A stretch of DNA of 64,000 nt from Glandiceps talaboti (lineage: Eukaryota > Hemichordata > Enteropneusta > Spengelidae): NCBI RefSeq assembly GCF_964340395.1, contig NC_135569.1:16804519-16868518 (forward strand). The letters run 5' to 3'. Within the stretch, counting starts at the first letter, position 1; each line of letters opens with the position of its first letter. The notes under the pieces are model-generated. The model saw only the letters and a program-made list of their open reading frames with translations. It did not search any database and was not told the DNA's origin. Both the position numbers and the translations under genes were made by a program. Below are positions 9,746-22,000 of this stretch, in pieces.

Positions 9746-10544
9746 GTAAGACAAAAACTAAATAATTACAGTCATCGCAGTAATTTCCCGCACAGCAACT
9801 TAACGATGTTGCCAGCTAATTAGTGAGCAATATTGAGAGTTAAATTGACAATTACCGAGACACGTGTGTGTTTTGTAACTGATGTGGACACATGCTGACT
9901 CAGCAGAAACTCGTTTCTGTATTTATGTTACAATGTTTACACAAATGGCTCAACAAATTTCAAGTACATATACTTTCTGAATGGCGTGACTGCTTGCTGT
10001 ATCATGAGTATAAGAACAAAAAAGTTTTTGAGATGTGTATAGAAATATCCTAGGTCACAGTATCACCGTATAAAAAATAGATGCATGCATGCGTTTTCTT
10101 GAAACGCTATTCATAAAGTAACTAGCCTAAGAAGTTGCCGGTAATTTTTTACCAACACATTTGAAGGTCACACTTGCAAGTAATTTATACTTCGCATTGT
10201 AGACTAAATATCCCGATTGACATAGTCTGGACTGATGTACTCTGGCTCTGAATGTATCAAAGCATACAGATAGACAACGTTGTTGACATTAATTTTGATT
10301 GACACTTCCATTAGATAGCAATGAACCGTGTAGACAAATTTGATAGGATCATTCTTCTTCTACATGACTGTTGGCAAGCCTTTGATTTCGACATAATTTT
10401 GCCATTTTCTGGTTTTTAGATTTTATTCGCTACTCCATTTGCCCCTGTCATTCAACGTCTCTAATTCTCAAATCATGATAGTTTGACATGCCAATATAGT
10501 ACAGCAGATAGCCTACACAGCGGAGAACCATCGCCGGTTTCAGT
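9746..10544. other. Intron or insertion sequence, nothing recognised
   Basis: No gene or clear repeat is seen. A short ATGCATGCATGCG palindromic run occurs near 10,081. Confidence 0.35.
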
Positions 10545-10724
10545 ATGAGTAAACAACAGATAACTAATTTCTTTTCTCCGGCTAGTAAGCCAGGTAGGAG
10601 TGATGGAAATGATGAACAAACTGCTAATATCGCAACGAGACAGCAGGCAAATTGTGCCTTCCGAAATACTTCAAATGCTAAGCCTTTCGTTGTTATGGTG
10701 GCAAATTTGCACTTTCGTATGTGA
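10545..10724 (+). CDS. Candidate short ORF starting with a PIP-box-like peptide
   Basis: A 59-codon frame starts at an ATG (context TTTCAGTATGA) and begins MSKQQITNFFSPASKPG. QQITNFF fits the PCNA-interacting (PIP) pattern QxxI/L/MxxFF. Short N-terminal motifs of this kind occur in DNA-replication proteins and at the start of many hAT-type or ZMYM-like transposase-derived proteins. The frame ends at TGA and no further domain follows, so this is at most an N-terminal exon or a transposon remnant in the 5.9-kb gap between spectrin-like exons. The motif is seen; the function is inference. Confidence 0.3.
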   Translation: MSKQQITNFFSPASKPGRSDGNDEQTANIATRQQANCAFRNTSNAKPFVVMVANLHFRM

Positions 10725-12690
10725 TCTGTGCACTGTGTGAATGTCTGTTACTGTACATACAATGTATAACAATGTCAGTATGTATCAAATATCTTGTATC
10801 GTCTTTACTTTAATTTATTTTAAGTGACCAATGATTGAGTTAATTTACAAAATCTTCAGAGGAATTAGTGTGGTGTAGACATTCACTGGTAGAAAAGTAA
10901 AAAATGATTCACGCAATACTCAACTTCCAAACATGTACTGCACTGGTGAAATGACACAATATATGTTATCAATTTCACATTGCACATCAGTCATCTGCTA
11001 TGAAATATTTGTCAATGAGTAAACCAAACGAAAAAAAAATCCTACTGAACACTAATTGTACGTAATAAGTGATGTTTAGAACTACCTGCATTTATTAATT
11101 ACGTTACTCCATCTGACTTGCATATGTAAAATGAGACGGGTTCCCCCAGTCACTCCATTACTTTTCTGAGTACATTCACATTCAAATGGCACTGAAAAAC
11201 TTCAAGTTAGAAATATCGTAAAATTAAAACCCAAGAACAAGTATCTAAAATGTAGACATCAATAACAACTTTTACACAAATGATATATTCACAGATACAT
11301 GTACCTCCAGTGCTCATAGTGTTTGAACTTCTATGGCTGTGAGGCTCATATGTCGGCCTAAATGTAGCATTAGACTTATAACCAAGAGTCAATACAAAGG
11401 AAATCCACAAAAAGAGAATATTTACGGTGCTGTCTTGGCAACAACTTCTTTGATAGCAGTTTCTGTAAATATGTTGGCGAAGACATCGTGTGCTCTAATA
11501 TAAGGTATCTTTTCACATGACGAAAATATATCTGACACGTGTTAAATTCTGGTCAATACATTACAGTGGTTGAAATAACAAATTAACATGTCTTAGCCTC
11601 CTAATATTTCACGTAAGTTTGGTTCGACAATTCGACCATGAGGAAAACCAAAAAGTAGCAACATTTTGAAAGGTGTAGTACACTGACATCGTGCTCACGT
11701 TTTCAGGGTGATCGCTTCTATTTGCATTGCCGTTAGAGAAATTCTAGCGATTGCTTCCAGTCAAACATTGGAACAGAAAAAAGGCACAAAAACAGAGGAT
11801 AGAACCCTTAAAACCACGTCACTACACGCTACATGTTGTTATTGCAGCTAGTATAAGACATGGTTTGAGTGAACCTCATAAACATTACATGGAAGGCCGA
11901 TTCATTGAAGGGGTGGGCAGTGTGGTACATCAATCATAATAACAATATTTATGATTAGTTACCGACTTTGATGGGTTTTTTTTTTACACATTGATGGTGC
12001 TAAATAAAGATTAGCAAGCTTACCAAAGTGTGATAGTAAAGTTGAGTATATAAATACAAATATGTTTATGCCAACTTATAACCTGTACATGAAATGGTTT
12101 CTTCCGGACAAAGTTTTATGACTTCACTCGTACTTGTACTTTGCAAAATTGTTCACTTCATTTACCTACCACACATTTAATTATTAGGCAGCCAATGGCC
12201 AAACGAATGTGTGTGTCTGCCAAAATATCTATGTATTAGTTAAAGCGTAGGTAATACAGTTGTAAATAATTTAATGAGAGTACAATTTGGGTATTGAAGA
12301 CAATTTTCAAGTACTTTATGGCTTCCAATAATGTGTATGGTTTGAAATATTATGCCGCTAAATGGCCTCCTACATGTCCTTATTTTTCAAACAATTGCCT
12401 ACTGTGGGAGGGGGACACACCCTCCCCACTAGTTATCGAAGGGGGGTGCCGTTTCTGTCAAGACATAGGATTCAAAAAGAAAACTCTGCTGGTTAAGTTT
12501 TTCCAAGTACAGGTTACAGCCCAATGAGCCCACATCCATTTGTAAAGAAATCTCTATGTCTGATATGTATGGACACTGAAGTTGATTTCCACTGTTAGCT
12601 TACAGTGTGTCATATAGTGTGCCATACTGTACTTCTCTGACGTGTATGGGGAGGGGGTAATGTATAATTGCATATTAAAATATGTGCAGC
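10725..12690. other. Non-coding stretch, nothing recognised
   Basis: ORFs at 11207-11410 (-), 11751-11939 (+) and 12294-12527 (+) match nothing I know and have no supporting splice or start context. No clear repeat structure is seen. Confidence 0.35.
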
Positions 12691-12691
12691 C

Positions 12692-12714
12692 GGGGGGGGG
12701 GGGGGGGGGGGGGG
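12692..12714 (+). repeat. 23-base poly-G run
   Basis: Uninterrupted G at 12,692-12,714, able to form G-quadruplexes and a likely length-polymorphic or mis-sequenced site. It creates the proline run in a minus-strand ORF, which is not a gene. Confidence 0.9.
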
Positions 12715-12998
12715 TATGGACGTCGCCATCTTTCAAGCGCTAAATTACCTGTTAATCGAGATTTGTTTCAAAACATTAGCATGGTTGATAATATATGTGA
12801 AAGGGGTAAACTAAGAATGGTTTCTGGGATCGCCTAAGTCAACACGACATATATTGTGGATGGTCTGAGATATTCGATTACGATTCACATCGTCCGATTT
12901 CCAATCGTCCCAATATCCATATTAACATTCTTTATCGTTTCAAAATCACAAAAATGCATATGTCGTGGTGGGGTGAGTACCGACTCTAGTTTGGTCTC

Positions 12999-13000
<2 letters not shown>

Positions 13001-13085
<85 letters not shown>

Positions 13086-13181
13086 CCTCCCTCCCTCCCT
13101 CCCTCCCCCCCCTCCCTCCCTCCCTCCCTCCCTCCCTCCCTCCCTCCCTCCCTCCCTCCCTCCCTCCCTCCCTCCCTCCCT

Positions 13182-13254
<73 letters not shown>
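13001..13254 (+). repeat. (CT)n-(CCCT)n-(CT)n microsatellite
   Basis: A pure (CT)n block at 13,001-13,080, a CCCT/CCTC block to about 13,188, then (TC)n to 13,254. All pyrimidine on the + strand over about 254 bases, hence triplex (H-DNA) prone. The Ser/Leu/Pro ORF over it is an artefact. Confidence 0.95.
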
Positions 13255-13259
<5 letters not shown>

Positions 13260-15453
13260 CGTATCGAAACTTATTCAGTCATAAAATCATCAGGTTTCTG
13301 ACAATTTCCAATACCTGTTACAAGAAAGACTGCAGTACAAGAATATTTGGTTAGCTACATGTATTACATCTGATGCCTTATACGTGACACGCACGATAAT
13401 TGTCCAGTTTGCATCAGAGGGTGTGCCTCGCCTTCTGTACATGTGCCGTACGTCTGGCTTAAATTGTCTGTCAGTGTCACATTTTGCTTCCCCTCTTCAG
13501 TTTTCTCAGATGTTTTAAGAATTTAAACATAGTCAGTGTCTGATCGACAAAAATTCTTTCCACTGAAGTTTAGAAAACATTTAGTGCAACTCTACGTAAA
13601 CGTCATGTTGATGCATCATACATCATCATGAGACGTCACATTGACCTCACACTTCGCTTCGCGCTTCCTTCAACGTCCGGTCGTTATGAAACTAGTTCGA
13701 AGGCTTTCGCTAGCGATAGCGTGGCCAGTCTTGTTTTACTGCGTAATCGTCTAATGTTTTCCAAATAATTATGAATTAATTTATCTTTTTGTTTACACTT
13801 TGGGTATTTTACTTGCTATTAGAACTCCCGGGCAACTCATATTTAATTTGCCAACCTTAGAATTTGTTCAATGATCGTCAGGTTTGAGTACTTTCCTAAG
13901 CCGGTCCCACAACTGTTATACTTATAATTTATAGCTGGGCGTTGTGACCGGTAACCGGCTATTATCTACATCACTGCCTACTAGGTACGTCAAAAACACA
14001 CCGTTCGCACATGTGAGCCTGATTTTAGGCAAAATATCGGGCTATTAGAGTGCATACAGGCCCTTTTGTTCGCTTGTATTGTTTGCATTTGGTATTTGGC
14101 ATTTCGCACGTTGTTTATTTGCACCATTCACAGTGTCTTATCATGCTTTGTGTAACTTGTAAGCCTAATCGACAACTGGGCCAACGGTTTTTACTAGACA
14201 AATTTGAAACAAATTTTGCGTCAGTTTGATGGTAAACCTGCGATATTGACTACCAAACTTAGTTAACCCCAGTTATTTTTACTCATGTTGCATCACCATA
14301 TATTTAGAAAGAGTATATATGAAATATGAGAGCCATGTGAAACTTCTTCAGTGCAAAATGGGATGAAGATATGAGGGCAAAGTCAGTGCTCCTTATAGTC
14401 TCGCTGCCAGACTCGAGACTATCGTCCCTAATCTGTTTACCGAGCGGCGCAGCCGCGAGAAGAGCGGGACCAGTCCCCCTCTATTCTCGTATTTCCTTTA
14501 CTTTGGTGCTCATGATCGTAATTTGGATGATGCCCAAGATATTTGAGGCGTGAATACCTGTTGTTCTTCTAAAGGCTTGTTTATTACTGTGAAGATCACA
14601 CCCTAACACTTAATTGTTCTATAAACGACACATGGACAAGAATACTATTCCCATAGAGGTTAGTCTAGTTAATTCCTGATGGACCGTATTTCGTTCAGCG
14701 TTACGTTGTACATAACACGGTCAGTCAGAAACTATAGACGACATGGACGACATGGATGCCATATAATATTCCCAATAGTCACTCAATTTTACTTAGCTAG
14801 AAATAATGTCCACAGACTCAAATCTGTCAGCACGTCTCTACTGTGAGTTTGTTGACGCTATTGGCCGGTCAGGTTTGTTAAGAAGCTCCATACACTAGCA
14901 ATATTTGTGGCCCAATTTTAAACTATTATTGGAAACGATTGTCATGTCATCTAAATCTGTATTACTATGCATCAAACGCGTAGAAATGTGAAACACGTTT
15001 AGTGGTGGCGGTATGTAGTGCATAATGAAAAGGCGTACTACGAACATTTATTTCAAAATGAGCCCTGTGATATTACAATCTACGTACGTCCTAACCATGT
15101 AGTTCATATCATAAGCCTGCTTATATACATACATATGTATCGAATACACTAGCTACACGTATAGCGTTTATGTACGTATTGATTGCAAGCACGGTAGATT
15201 TGAATATTCATTTGTTTACTGCCCAGTTATGGGGGTGAACTCATGAATATATTCTGAACTAAATGCAAATGTATTCAAATCACTTCCGACTCGCAATCTG
15301 AACTATTTTTCAGATCGAGTATAATCCGATTAGACAGGCGCTAATGGGAAAGTACAGAAACGTCCACCTCATCAGCATAAAAGTACAGAATTGAACTCAA
15401 TCTGAACTATAGTACGGAAAATGTCGTAAACTGTACTATTTTTTCTACTAGTG
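13255..15453. other. Non-coding stretch with a GC-rich hairpin near 14.4 kb
   Basis: No gene is recognised. At 14,395-14,422 ATAGTCTCG and CGAGACTAT form a hairpin around CTGCCAGACT, followed by a locally GC-rich block (GCGGCGCAGCCGCGAG, about 14,443-14,458) unlike its AT-rich surroundings, so it is probably a transposon fragment. Near 15,290-15,420 TCTGAACTAT recurs. The tandem array begins at the end of this stretch. Confidence 0.35.
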
Positions 15454-15694
15454 ATTGTAAGTGTGTGTATGAGTGAGTAGATGAATTAGTGATAGCCAGC
15501 TAGGATAGAGTATGATATGTTGCTAATGATTTGGTATGACTGAAAATTCCACAGCTTTGTAGTATATGGAAAGTTTAGGGAATATAATATGAGCTATCAG
15601 ATCTGACAAACCAAATACTGTGCATATTGACACACCAGTAACATTATCAAATTGGCTAAAGTAAAGTACTAAAATGTGTTTAATTTCTGTTTAG

Positions 15695-16001
15695 ATACAC
15701 ACATTTGCTGGAGACAGCTAACAATAGAAAACAACGTTGTCTGGAAGACTCATGCAAACAACACATACAGAGATGTGAAGTACGTGATCTCTTAGTCTGG
15801 ATGAATGATAAAGAGGCAATCACTGTCTCCTCTGAAGTCGGTGACTATTTGGGACAAGTGGATGGTCAACAGAAGAAATTTGCTGATTTCCCCAAGGACT
15901 TGGCAGCCAACAAGGCCACACTGACAGAAATTATTGAAATTTCTACCGCCATACATGTTGAAAGTAGTCATGAAATACAGTGTGTGGCTGCTTGTATCCA
16001 G
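15695..16001 (+). CDS. SPTAN1-like: Alpha-spectrin repeat-10 exon, array unit 1
   Basis: The exon is 307 bp with one leading base then 102 codons. The acceptor is TTTCTGTTTAG and the donor CAG|GTTAGC. It encodes a nearly complete spectrin repeat beginning YTHLLETANNRKQRCLEDS, with LLVWMNDKEA carrying the helix-A Trp, then QKKFADFPKDLAANKATLTE. This matches the alpha-spectrin repeat just after SH3 (YHSLLELGEKRKxMLEKSC, LQQWINEKEA, QKKFDDFQKDLKANE). The normal 5' partner is the SH3 second-half exon (ends CA, giving Gln). In the array the partner is a linker exon ending AG, giving Arg, also in frame. Unit 1 differs from the others by Ile in KEAIT and by HEIQC. Confidence 0.8.
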
Positions 16002-16633
16002 GTTAGCAAGTGTACCATGCTATGATTAATTGAGTTTGGTCTTAAACCCTAATGTTTGAATTCTATATAATCATATGAAACTTTGTAAACCAAATTAGAT
16101 TTTAATGATTGAGAATATAGTAAGAAAGTTTGAACATGATATTAAACTCTGGATAAAATTCTGTATTTTCATGAGCTTTCTGACTCTGTGTCTGGTGACA
16201 TGATCGTCTGATGACATACTAGGATTTCTTTAGAAGATTGTTGTACATGTAGATGTAAATGTGTATGAATGGCCGGCCTCCTTCACCCCTTTAAAACCAC
16301 TGTGGCTTGACCACCAGAATTTTGGCACTCTCAATATTAATGTTGAGTATACATGTATATACACATAGTTAGTTGGCGTGTACAGTCTAAGAAGAGTCAT
16401 ATAGACAGGGATTTCATAGTGTGATTTGATGTTTTATGTTGAATTAGGACAATTCAGTGTATATGTATAACAATCATTGGAAAAACACTTGCTAATTTGT
16501 TGTGTATGTTTTGAAATTTGATATACAGGACTTGAATTTTGTATGTACATGTATATATAGTATTTTCCAGAATATTAGGTTTGTAAATATGTTAGCACAT
16601 TGCTAAATTCTTACTATATTGTTTATGGTACAG

Positions 16634-16774
16634 CAACAAGAAGAACCCATTGGTAATGATGTACTGGTAGGCAAGGAATGTGTACTTGCCGTGAACGATT
16701 ATGTCGAGAAGAGTCCTCGCGAGGCGTCCATGAAGAAAGGTTATGTCCTGAATCTCGTCAATAGTGCTAACAAG
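16634..16774 (+). CDS. SPTAN1-like: SH3 first-half exon, array unit 1
   Basis: Copy of the 6746 exon (141 bp, phase 0-0; GGTACAG / AAG|GTAATG). It reads the same except KKGYVLN for KKGDVLN, a change shared by all array copies: the Asp of the conserved MKKGD motif is replaced by Tyr. ALYDY is AVNDY. It follows a repeat-10 exon rather than repeat 9, and no SH3 second-half exon follows within the unit, so a folded SH3 domain could not be made from this unit. Confidence 0.75.
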
Positions 16775-16982
16775 GTAATGTCATTCCTGTACATTTCTTA
16801 TGTTAAGATATGTCATGTATGCTGACTAGTGGGCATTCCATTCCATTTTATCATTTCATTTTTTAGCACAACTAGTGTGATTTGATGTTTTATGTTGAAT
16901 TAGGACAATTTAGTATATGTATAACAATCATTGAAAAAACACTTGCTAATCTGTTGTGTATGTTTTGAAATTTGATATACAG

Positions 16983-17074
16983 GATTTAAATTTCCGTTGG
17001 ACAGCTTTGGAACAAGTGGCTGATGAATGTAGTACCAGTCTTGGCAGTGCTTATGATGTACACAGGTTCTTTAG
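16983..17074 (+). CDS. SPTAN1-like: Repeat 10/11 linker exon, array unit 1
   Basis: The exon is 92 bp, phase 0 to 2; acceptor TTTGATATACAG, donor TTTAG|GTGAGA. It encodes DLNFRWTALEQVADECSTSL then GSAYDVHRFFR, matching the alpha-spectrin segment LNxRWRSLQQLAEERSQLLGSAHEVQRFHR that joins repeat 10 helix C to repeat 11 helix A. The downstream partner in the array is the next repeat-10 exon, giving the unusual junction HRFFRYTHLLE in frame. Unit 1 has GSAYD, the other units GSAHD. Confidence 0.75.
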
Positions 17075-17337
17075 GTGAGAAATAACTCTTGGGTAGATTG
17101 TAAGTGTGTGTATAAGTGAGTAGATGAATTAGTGATAGCCAGCTAGGATAGAGTATGATATGTTGCTAATGATTTGTTATGACTGAAAATTCCACAGCTT
17201 TGTAGTATATGGAAAGTTTAGGGAATATAATATGAGCTATCAGATCTGACAAACCAAATACTGTGCATATTGACACACCAGTAACATTATCAAATTGGCT
17301 AAAGTAAAGTACTAAAATGTGTTTAATTTCTGTTTAG

Positions 17338-17644
17338 ATACACACATTTGCTGGAGACAGCTAACAATAAAAAACAACGTTGTCTGGAAGACTCATGCAA
17401 ACAACACATACAGAGATGTGAAGTACATGATCTCTTAGTCTGGATGAATGATAAAGAGGCCTTCACTGTCTCCTCTGAAGTCGGTGACTATTTGGGACAA
17501 GTGGATGGTCAACAGAAGAAATTTGCTGATTTCCCCAAGGACTTGGCAGCCAACAAGGCCACACTGACAGAAATTATTGAAATTTCTACCGCCATACATG
17601 TTGAAAGTAGTCATGAAGTACGGTGTGTGGCTGCTTGTATCCAG
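17338..17644 (+). CDS. SPTAN1-like: Repeat-10 exon, array unit 2
   Basis: 307 bp, same splice sites and phases as unit 1. Differences from unit 3: NNKKQ (Arg to Lys), VHDLL (Arg to His), GDYLG (Asp to Tyr, shared with unit 1) and HEVRC (Gln to Arg). All are amino-acid changing, with no stop or frameshift. Confidence 0.75.
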
Positions 17645-18272
17645 GTTAGCAAGTGTACCATGCTATGATTAATTGAGTTTGGTCTTAAACCCCAATGTTT
17701 GAATTCTATATAATCATATGAAACTTTGTAAACCAAAGATTTTAATGATTGATAATATAGTAATAAAGTTTGAACATGATATTAAACTCTGGATAAAATT
17801 CTGTATTTTCATGAGCTTTCTGACTCTGTGTCTGGTGACATGATCTTCTCATGACACACTAGGATTTCTTTAGAAGATTGTTGTACATGTAGATGTAAAT
17901 GTGTATGAATGGCCGGCCTCCTTCACCCCTTTAAAACCACTGTGGCTTGACCACCAGAATTTTGGCACTCTCAATATTAATGTTGAGTATACATGTATAT
18001 ACACATAGTTAGTTGGCGTGTACAGTCTAAGAAGAGTCATATAGACAGGGATTTCATAGTGTGATTGGTGTTTTATGTTGAATTAGGACAATTCAGTGTA
18101 TATGTATAACAATCATTGGAAAAACACTTGCTAATCTGTTGTGTATGTTTTGAAATTTGATATACAGGACTTGAATTTTGTATGTACATGTATATATAGT
18201 ATTTTCCAGAATATTAGGTTTGTAAATATGTTAGCACATTGCTAAATTCTTACTATATTGTTTATGGTTCAG

Positions 18273-18413
18273 CAACAAGAAGAACCCATTGGTAATGATG
18301 TACTGGTAGGCAAGGAATGTGTACTTGCCGTGAACGATTATGTCGAGAAGAGTCCTCGCGAGGTGTCCATGAAGAAAGGTTATGTCCTGAATCTCGTCAA
18401 TAGTGCTAACAAG
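18273..18413 (+). CDS. SPTAN1-like: SH3 first-half exon, array unit 2
   Basis: 141 bp, phase 0-0. Identical in layout to unit 1, with SPREV in place of SPREA (GCG to GTG), which restores the residue common in vertebrate SH3. The acceptor is GGTTCAG rather than GGTACAG. The second half of the domain is absent from the unit. Confidence 0.75.
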
Positions 18414-18621
18414 GTAATGTCATTCCTGTACATTTCTTATGTTAAGTTATGTCATGTATGCTGACTAGTGGGCATTCCATTCCATTTTATCGTTTCATTT
18501 TTTAGCACAACTAGTGTGATTTGATGTTTTATGTTGAATTAGGACAATTTAGTATATGTATAACAATCATTGAAAAAACACTTGCTAATCTGTTGTGTAT
18601 GTTTTGAAATTTGATATACAG

Positions 18622-18713
18622 GATTTAAATTTCCGTTGGACAGCTTTGGAACAAGTGGCTGATGAATGTAGTACCAGTCTTGGCAGTGCTCATGATGTAC
18701 ACAGGTTCTTTAG
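18622..18713 (+). CDS. SPTAN1-like: Repeat 10/11 linker exon, array unit 2
   Basis: 92 bp, phase 0 to 2, same splice sites as unit 1, with GSAHDVHRFF. Open frame, joins the next repeat-10 exon in phase. Confidence 0.75.
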
Positions 18714-18979
18714 GTGAGAAATAACTCTTGGGTAGATTGTAAGTGTGTGTATGAGTGAGTAGATGAATTAGTGATAGCCAGCTAGGATAGAGTATGATAT
18801 GTTGCTAATGATTTGGTATGACCGAAAATTCCACAGCTTTGTAGTATATGGAAAGTTTAGGGAATATAATATGAGCTATCAGATCTGACAAACCAAATAC
18901 TGTGCATATTGACACACCAGTAACATTATCAAATTGGCTAAAAAAGTAAAGTACTAAAATGTGATTAATTTCTGTTTAG

Positions 18980-19286
18980 ATACACACATTTGCTGGAGAC
19001 AGCTAACAATAGAAAACAACGTTGTCTGGAAGACTCATGCAAACAACACATACAGAGATGTGAAGTACGTGATCTCTTAGTCTGGATGAATGATAAAGAG
19101 GCCTTCACTGTCTCCTCTGAAGTCGGTGACGATTTGGGACAAGTGGATGGTCAACAGAAGAAATTTGCTGATTTCCCCAAGGACTTGGCAGCCAACAAGG
19201 CCACACTGACAGAAATTATTGAAATTTCTACCGCCATACATGTTGAAAGTAGTCATGAAGTACAGTGTGTGGCTGCTTGTATCCAG
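18980..19286 (+). CDS. SPTAN1-like: Repeat-10 exon, array unit 3
   Basis: 307 bp, encodes the consensus array version (KEAFTVSSEVGDDLGQ). Identical in protein to unit 4. Open frame with intact splice sites. Confidence 0.75.
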
Positions 19287-19917
19287 GTTAGCAAGTGTAC
19301 CATGCTATGATTTTAATTGAGTTTGGTCTTAAACCCCAATGTTTGAATTCTATATAATCATATGAAACTTTGTAAACCAAAGATTTTAATGATTGAGAAT
19401 ATAGTAATAAAGTTTGAACATGATATTAAACTCTGGATAAAATTCTGTATTTTCATGAGCTTTCTGACTCTGTGTCTCTGGTGACATGATCGTCTGATGA
19501 CACACTAGGATTTCTTTAGAAGATTGTTGTACATGTAGATATAAATGTGTATGAATGGCCGGCCTCCTTCACTCCTTTAAAACCACTGTGGCTTGACCAC
19601 CAGAATTTTGGCATTCTCAATATTAATGTTGAGTATACATGTATATACACATAGTTAGTTGGTGTGTACAGTCTAAGAAGAGTCATATAGACAGGGATTT
19701 CATAGTGTGATTTGGTGTTCTATGTTGAATTAGGACAATTCAGTATATGTATAACAATCATTGGAAAAACACTTGCTAATCTGTTGTGTATGTTTTGAAA
19801 TTTGATATACAGGACTTGAATTTTGTATGTACATGTATATATAGTATTTTCCAGAATATTAGGTTTGTAAATATGTTAGCACATTGCTAAATTCTTACTA
19901 TATTGTTTATGGTTCAG

Positions 19918-20058
19918 CAACAAGAAGAACCCATTGGTAATGATGTACTGGTAGGCAAGGAATGTGTACTAGCCGTGAACGATTATGTCGAGAAGAGTCC
20001 TCGCGAGGCGTCCATGAAGAAAGGTTATGTCCTGAATCTCGTCAATAGTGCTAACAAG
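19918..20058 (+). CDS. SPTAN1-like: SH3 first-half exon, array unit 3
   Basis: 141 bp, phase 0-0, open. Carries KKGYVLN and SPREA like unit 1, and a synonymous CTA for CTT in CVLAV. Confidence 0.75.
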
Positions 20059-20266
20059 GTAATGTCATTCCTGTACATTTCTTATGTTAAGTTATGTCAT
20101 GTATGCTGACTAGTGGGCATTCCATTCCATTTTATCGTTTCATTTTTTAGCACAACTAGTGTGATTTGATGTTTTATGTTGAATTAGGACAATTTAGTAT
20201 ATGTATAACAATCATTGAAAAAACACTTGCTAATCTGTTGTGTATGTTTTGAAATTTGATATACAG

Positions 20267-20358
20267 GATTTAAATTTCCGTTGGACAGCTTTGGAACAAG
20301 TGGCTGATGAATGTAGTACCAGTCTTGGCAGTGCTCATGATGTACACAGGTTCTTTAG
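20267..20358 (+). CDS. SPTAN1-like: Repeat 10/11 linker exon, array unit 3
   Basis: 92 bp, phase 0 to 2, the same as unit 2 in sequence and splice sites. Confidence 0.75.
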
Positions 20359-20621
20359 GTGAGAAATAACTCTTGGGTAGATTGTAAGTGTGTGTATGAG
20401 TGAGTAGATGAATTAGTGATAGCCAGCTAGGATAGAGTATGATATGTTGCTAATGATTTGTTATGACTGAAAATTCCACAGCTTTGTAGTATATGGAAAG
20501 TTTAGGGAATATAATATGAGCTATCAGATCTGACAAACCAAATACTGTGCATATTGACACACCAGTAACATTATCAAATTGGCTAAAGTAAAGTACTAAA
20601 ATGTGTTTAATTTCTGTTTAG

Positions 20622-20928
20622 ATACACACATTTGCTGGAGACAGCTAACAATAGAAAACAACGTTGTCTGGAAGACTCATGCAAACAACACATACAGAGA
20701 TGTGAAGTACGTGATCTCTTAGTCTGGATGAATGATAAAGAGGCCTTCACTGTCTCCTCTGAAGTCGGTGACGATTTGGGACAAGTGGATGGTCAACAGA
20801 AGAAATTTGCTGATTTCCCCAAGGACTTGGCAGCCAACAAGGCCACACTGACAGAAATTATTGAAATTTCTACCGCCATACATGTTGAAAGTAGTCATGA
20901 AGTACAGTGTGTGGCTGCTTGTATCCAG
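20622..20928 (+). CDS. SPTAN1-like: Repeat-10 exon, array unit 4
   Basis: 307 bp, same protein as unit 3. Open frame, TTTAG acceptor and CAG|GTTAGC donor. Confidence 0.75.
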
Positions 20929-21559
20929 GTTAGCAAGTGTACCATGCTATGATTTTAATTGAGTTTGGTCTTAAACCCCAATGTTTCAATTCTATATAAT
21001 CATATGAAACTTTGTAAACCAAAGATTTTAATGATTGAGAATATAGTAATAAAGTTTGAACATGATATTAAACTCTGGATAAAATTCTGTATTTTCATGA
21101 GCTTTCTGACTCTGTGTCTCTGGTGACATGATCGTCTGATGACACACTAGGATTTCTTTAGAAGATTGTTGTACATGTAGATATAAATGTGTATGAATTG
21201 CCGGCCTCCTTCACTCCTTTAAAACCACTGTGGCTTGACCACCAGAATTTTGGCATTCTCAATATTAATGTTGAGTATACATGTATATACACATAGTTAG
21301 TTGGTGTGTACAGTCTAAGAAGAGTCATATAGACAGGGATTTCATAGTGTGATTTGGTGTTCTATGTTGAATTAGGACAATTCAGTATATGTATAACAAT
21401 CATTGAAAAAACACTTGCTAATCTGTTGTGTATGTTTTGAAATTTGATATACAGGATTTGAATTTTGTATGTGCATGTATATATAGTATTTCCCAGAATA
21501 TTAGGTTTGTAAATATGTTAGCACATTGCTAAATTCTTACTATATTGTTTATGGTACAG

Positions 21560-21700
21560 CAACAAGAAGCCCCCATTGGTAATGATGTACTGGTAGGCAA
21601 GGAATGTGTACTAGCCGTGAACGATTATGTCGAGAAGAGTCCTCGCGAGGCGTCCATGAAGAAAGGTTATGTCCTGAATCTCGTCAATAGTGCTAACAAG
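21560..21700 (+). CDS. SPTAN1-like: SH3 first-half exon, array unit 4
   Basis: 141 bp, phase 0-0. QQEAPIG replaces QQEEPIG (GAA to GCC), otherwise like unit 3. The upstream flank shares TTTCCCAGAATATT with the single 6.7-kb copy rather than TTTTCCAGAATATT of the other units, suggesting exchange with it or retention of the older state. Confidence 0.75.
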
Positions 21701-21908
21701 GTAATGTCATTCCTGTACATTTCTTATGTTAAGTTATGTCATGTATGCTGACTAGTGGGCATTCCATTCCATTTTATCGTTTCATTTTTTAGCACAACTA
21801 GTGTGATTTGATGTTTTATGTTGAATTAGGACAATTTAGTATATGTATAACAATCATTGAAAAAACACTTGCTAATCTGTTGTGTATGTTTTGAAATTTG
21901 ATATACAG

Positions 21909-22000
21909 GATTTAAATTTCCGTTGGACAGCTTTGGAACAAGTGGCTGATGAATGTAGTACCAGTCTTGGCAGTGCTCATGATGTACACAGGTTCTTTAG
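21909..22000 (+). CDS. SPTAN1-like: Repeat 10/11 linker exon, array unit 4
   Basis: 92 bp, phase 0 to 2, the same as units 2 and 3; last linker exon of the array. Confidence 0.75.

Noticed and set aside
12856-13284. 142-codon Ser/Leu/Pro-rich ORF
   Set aside because: It is the translation of the (CT)n/(CCCT)n microsatellite.
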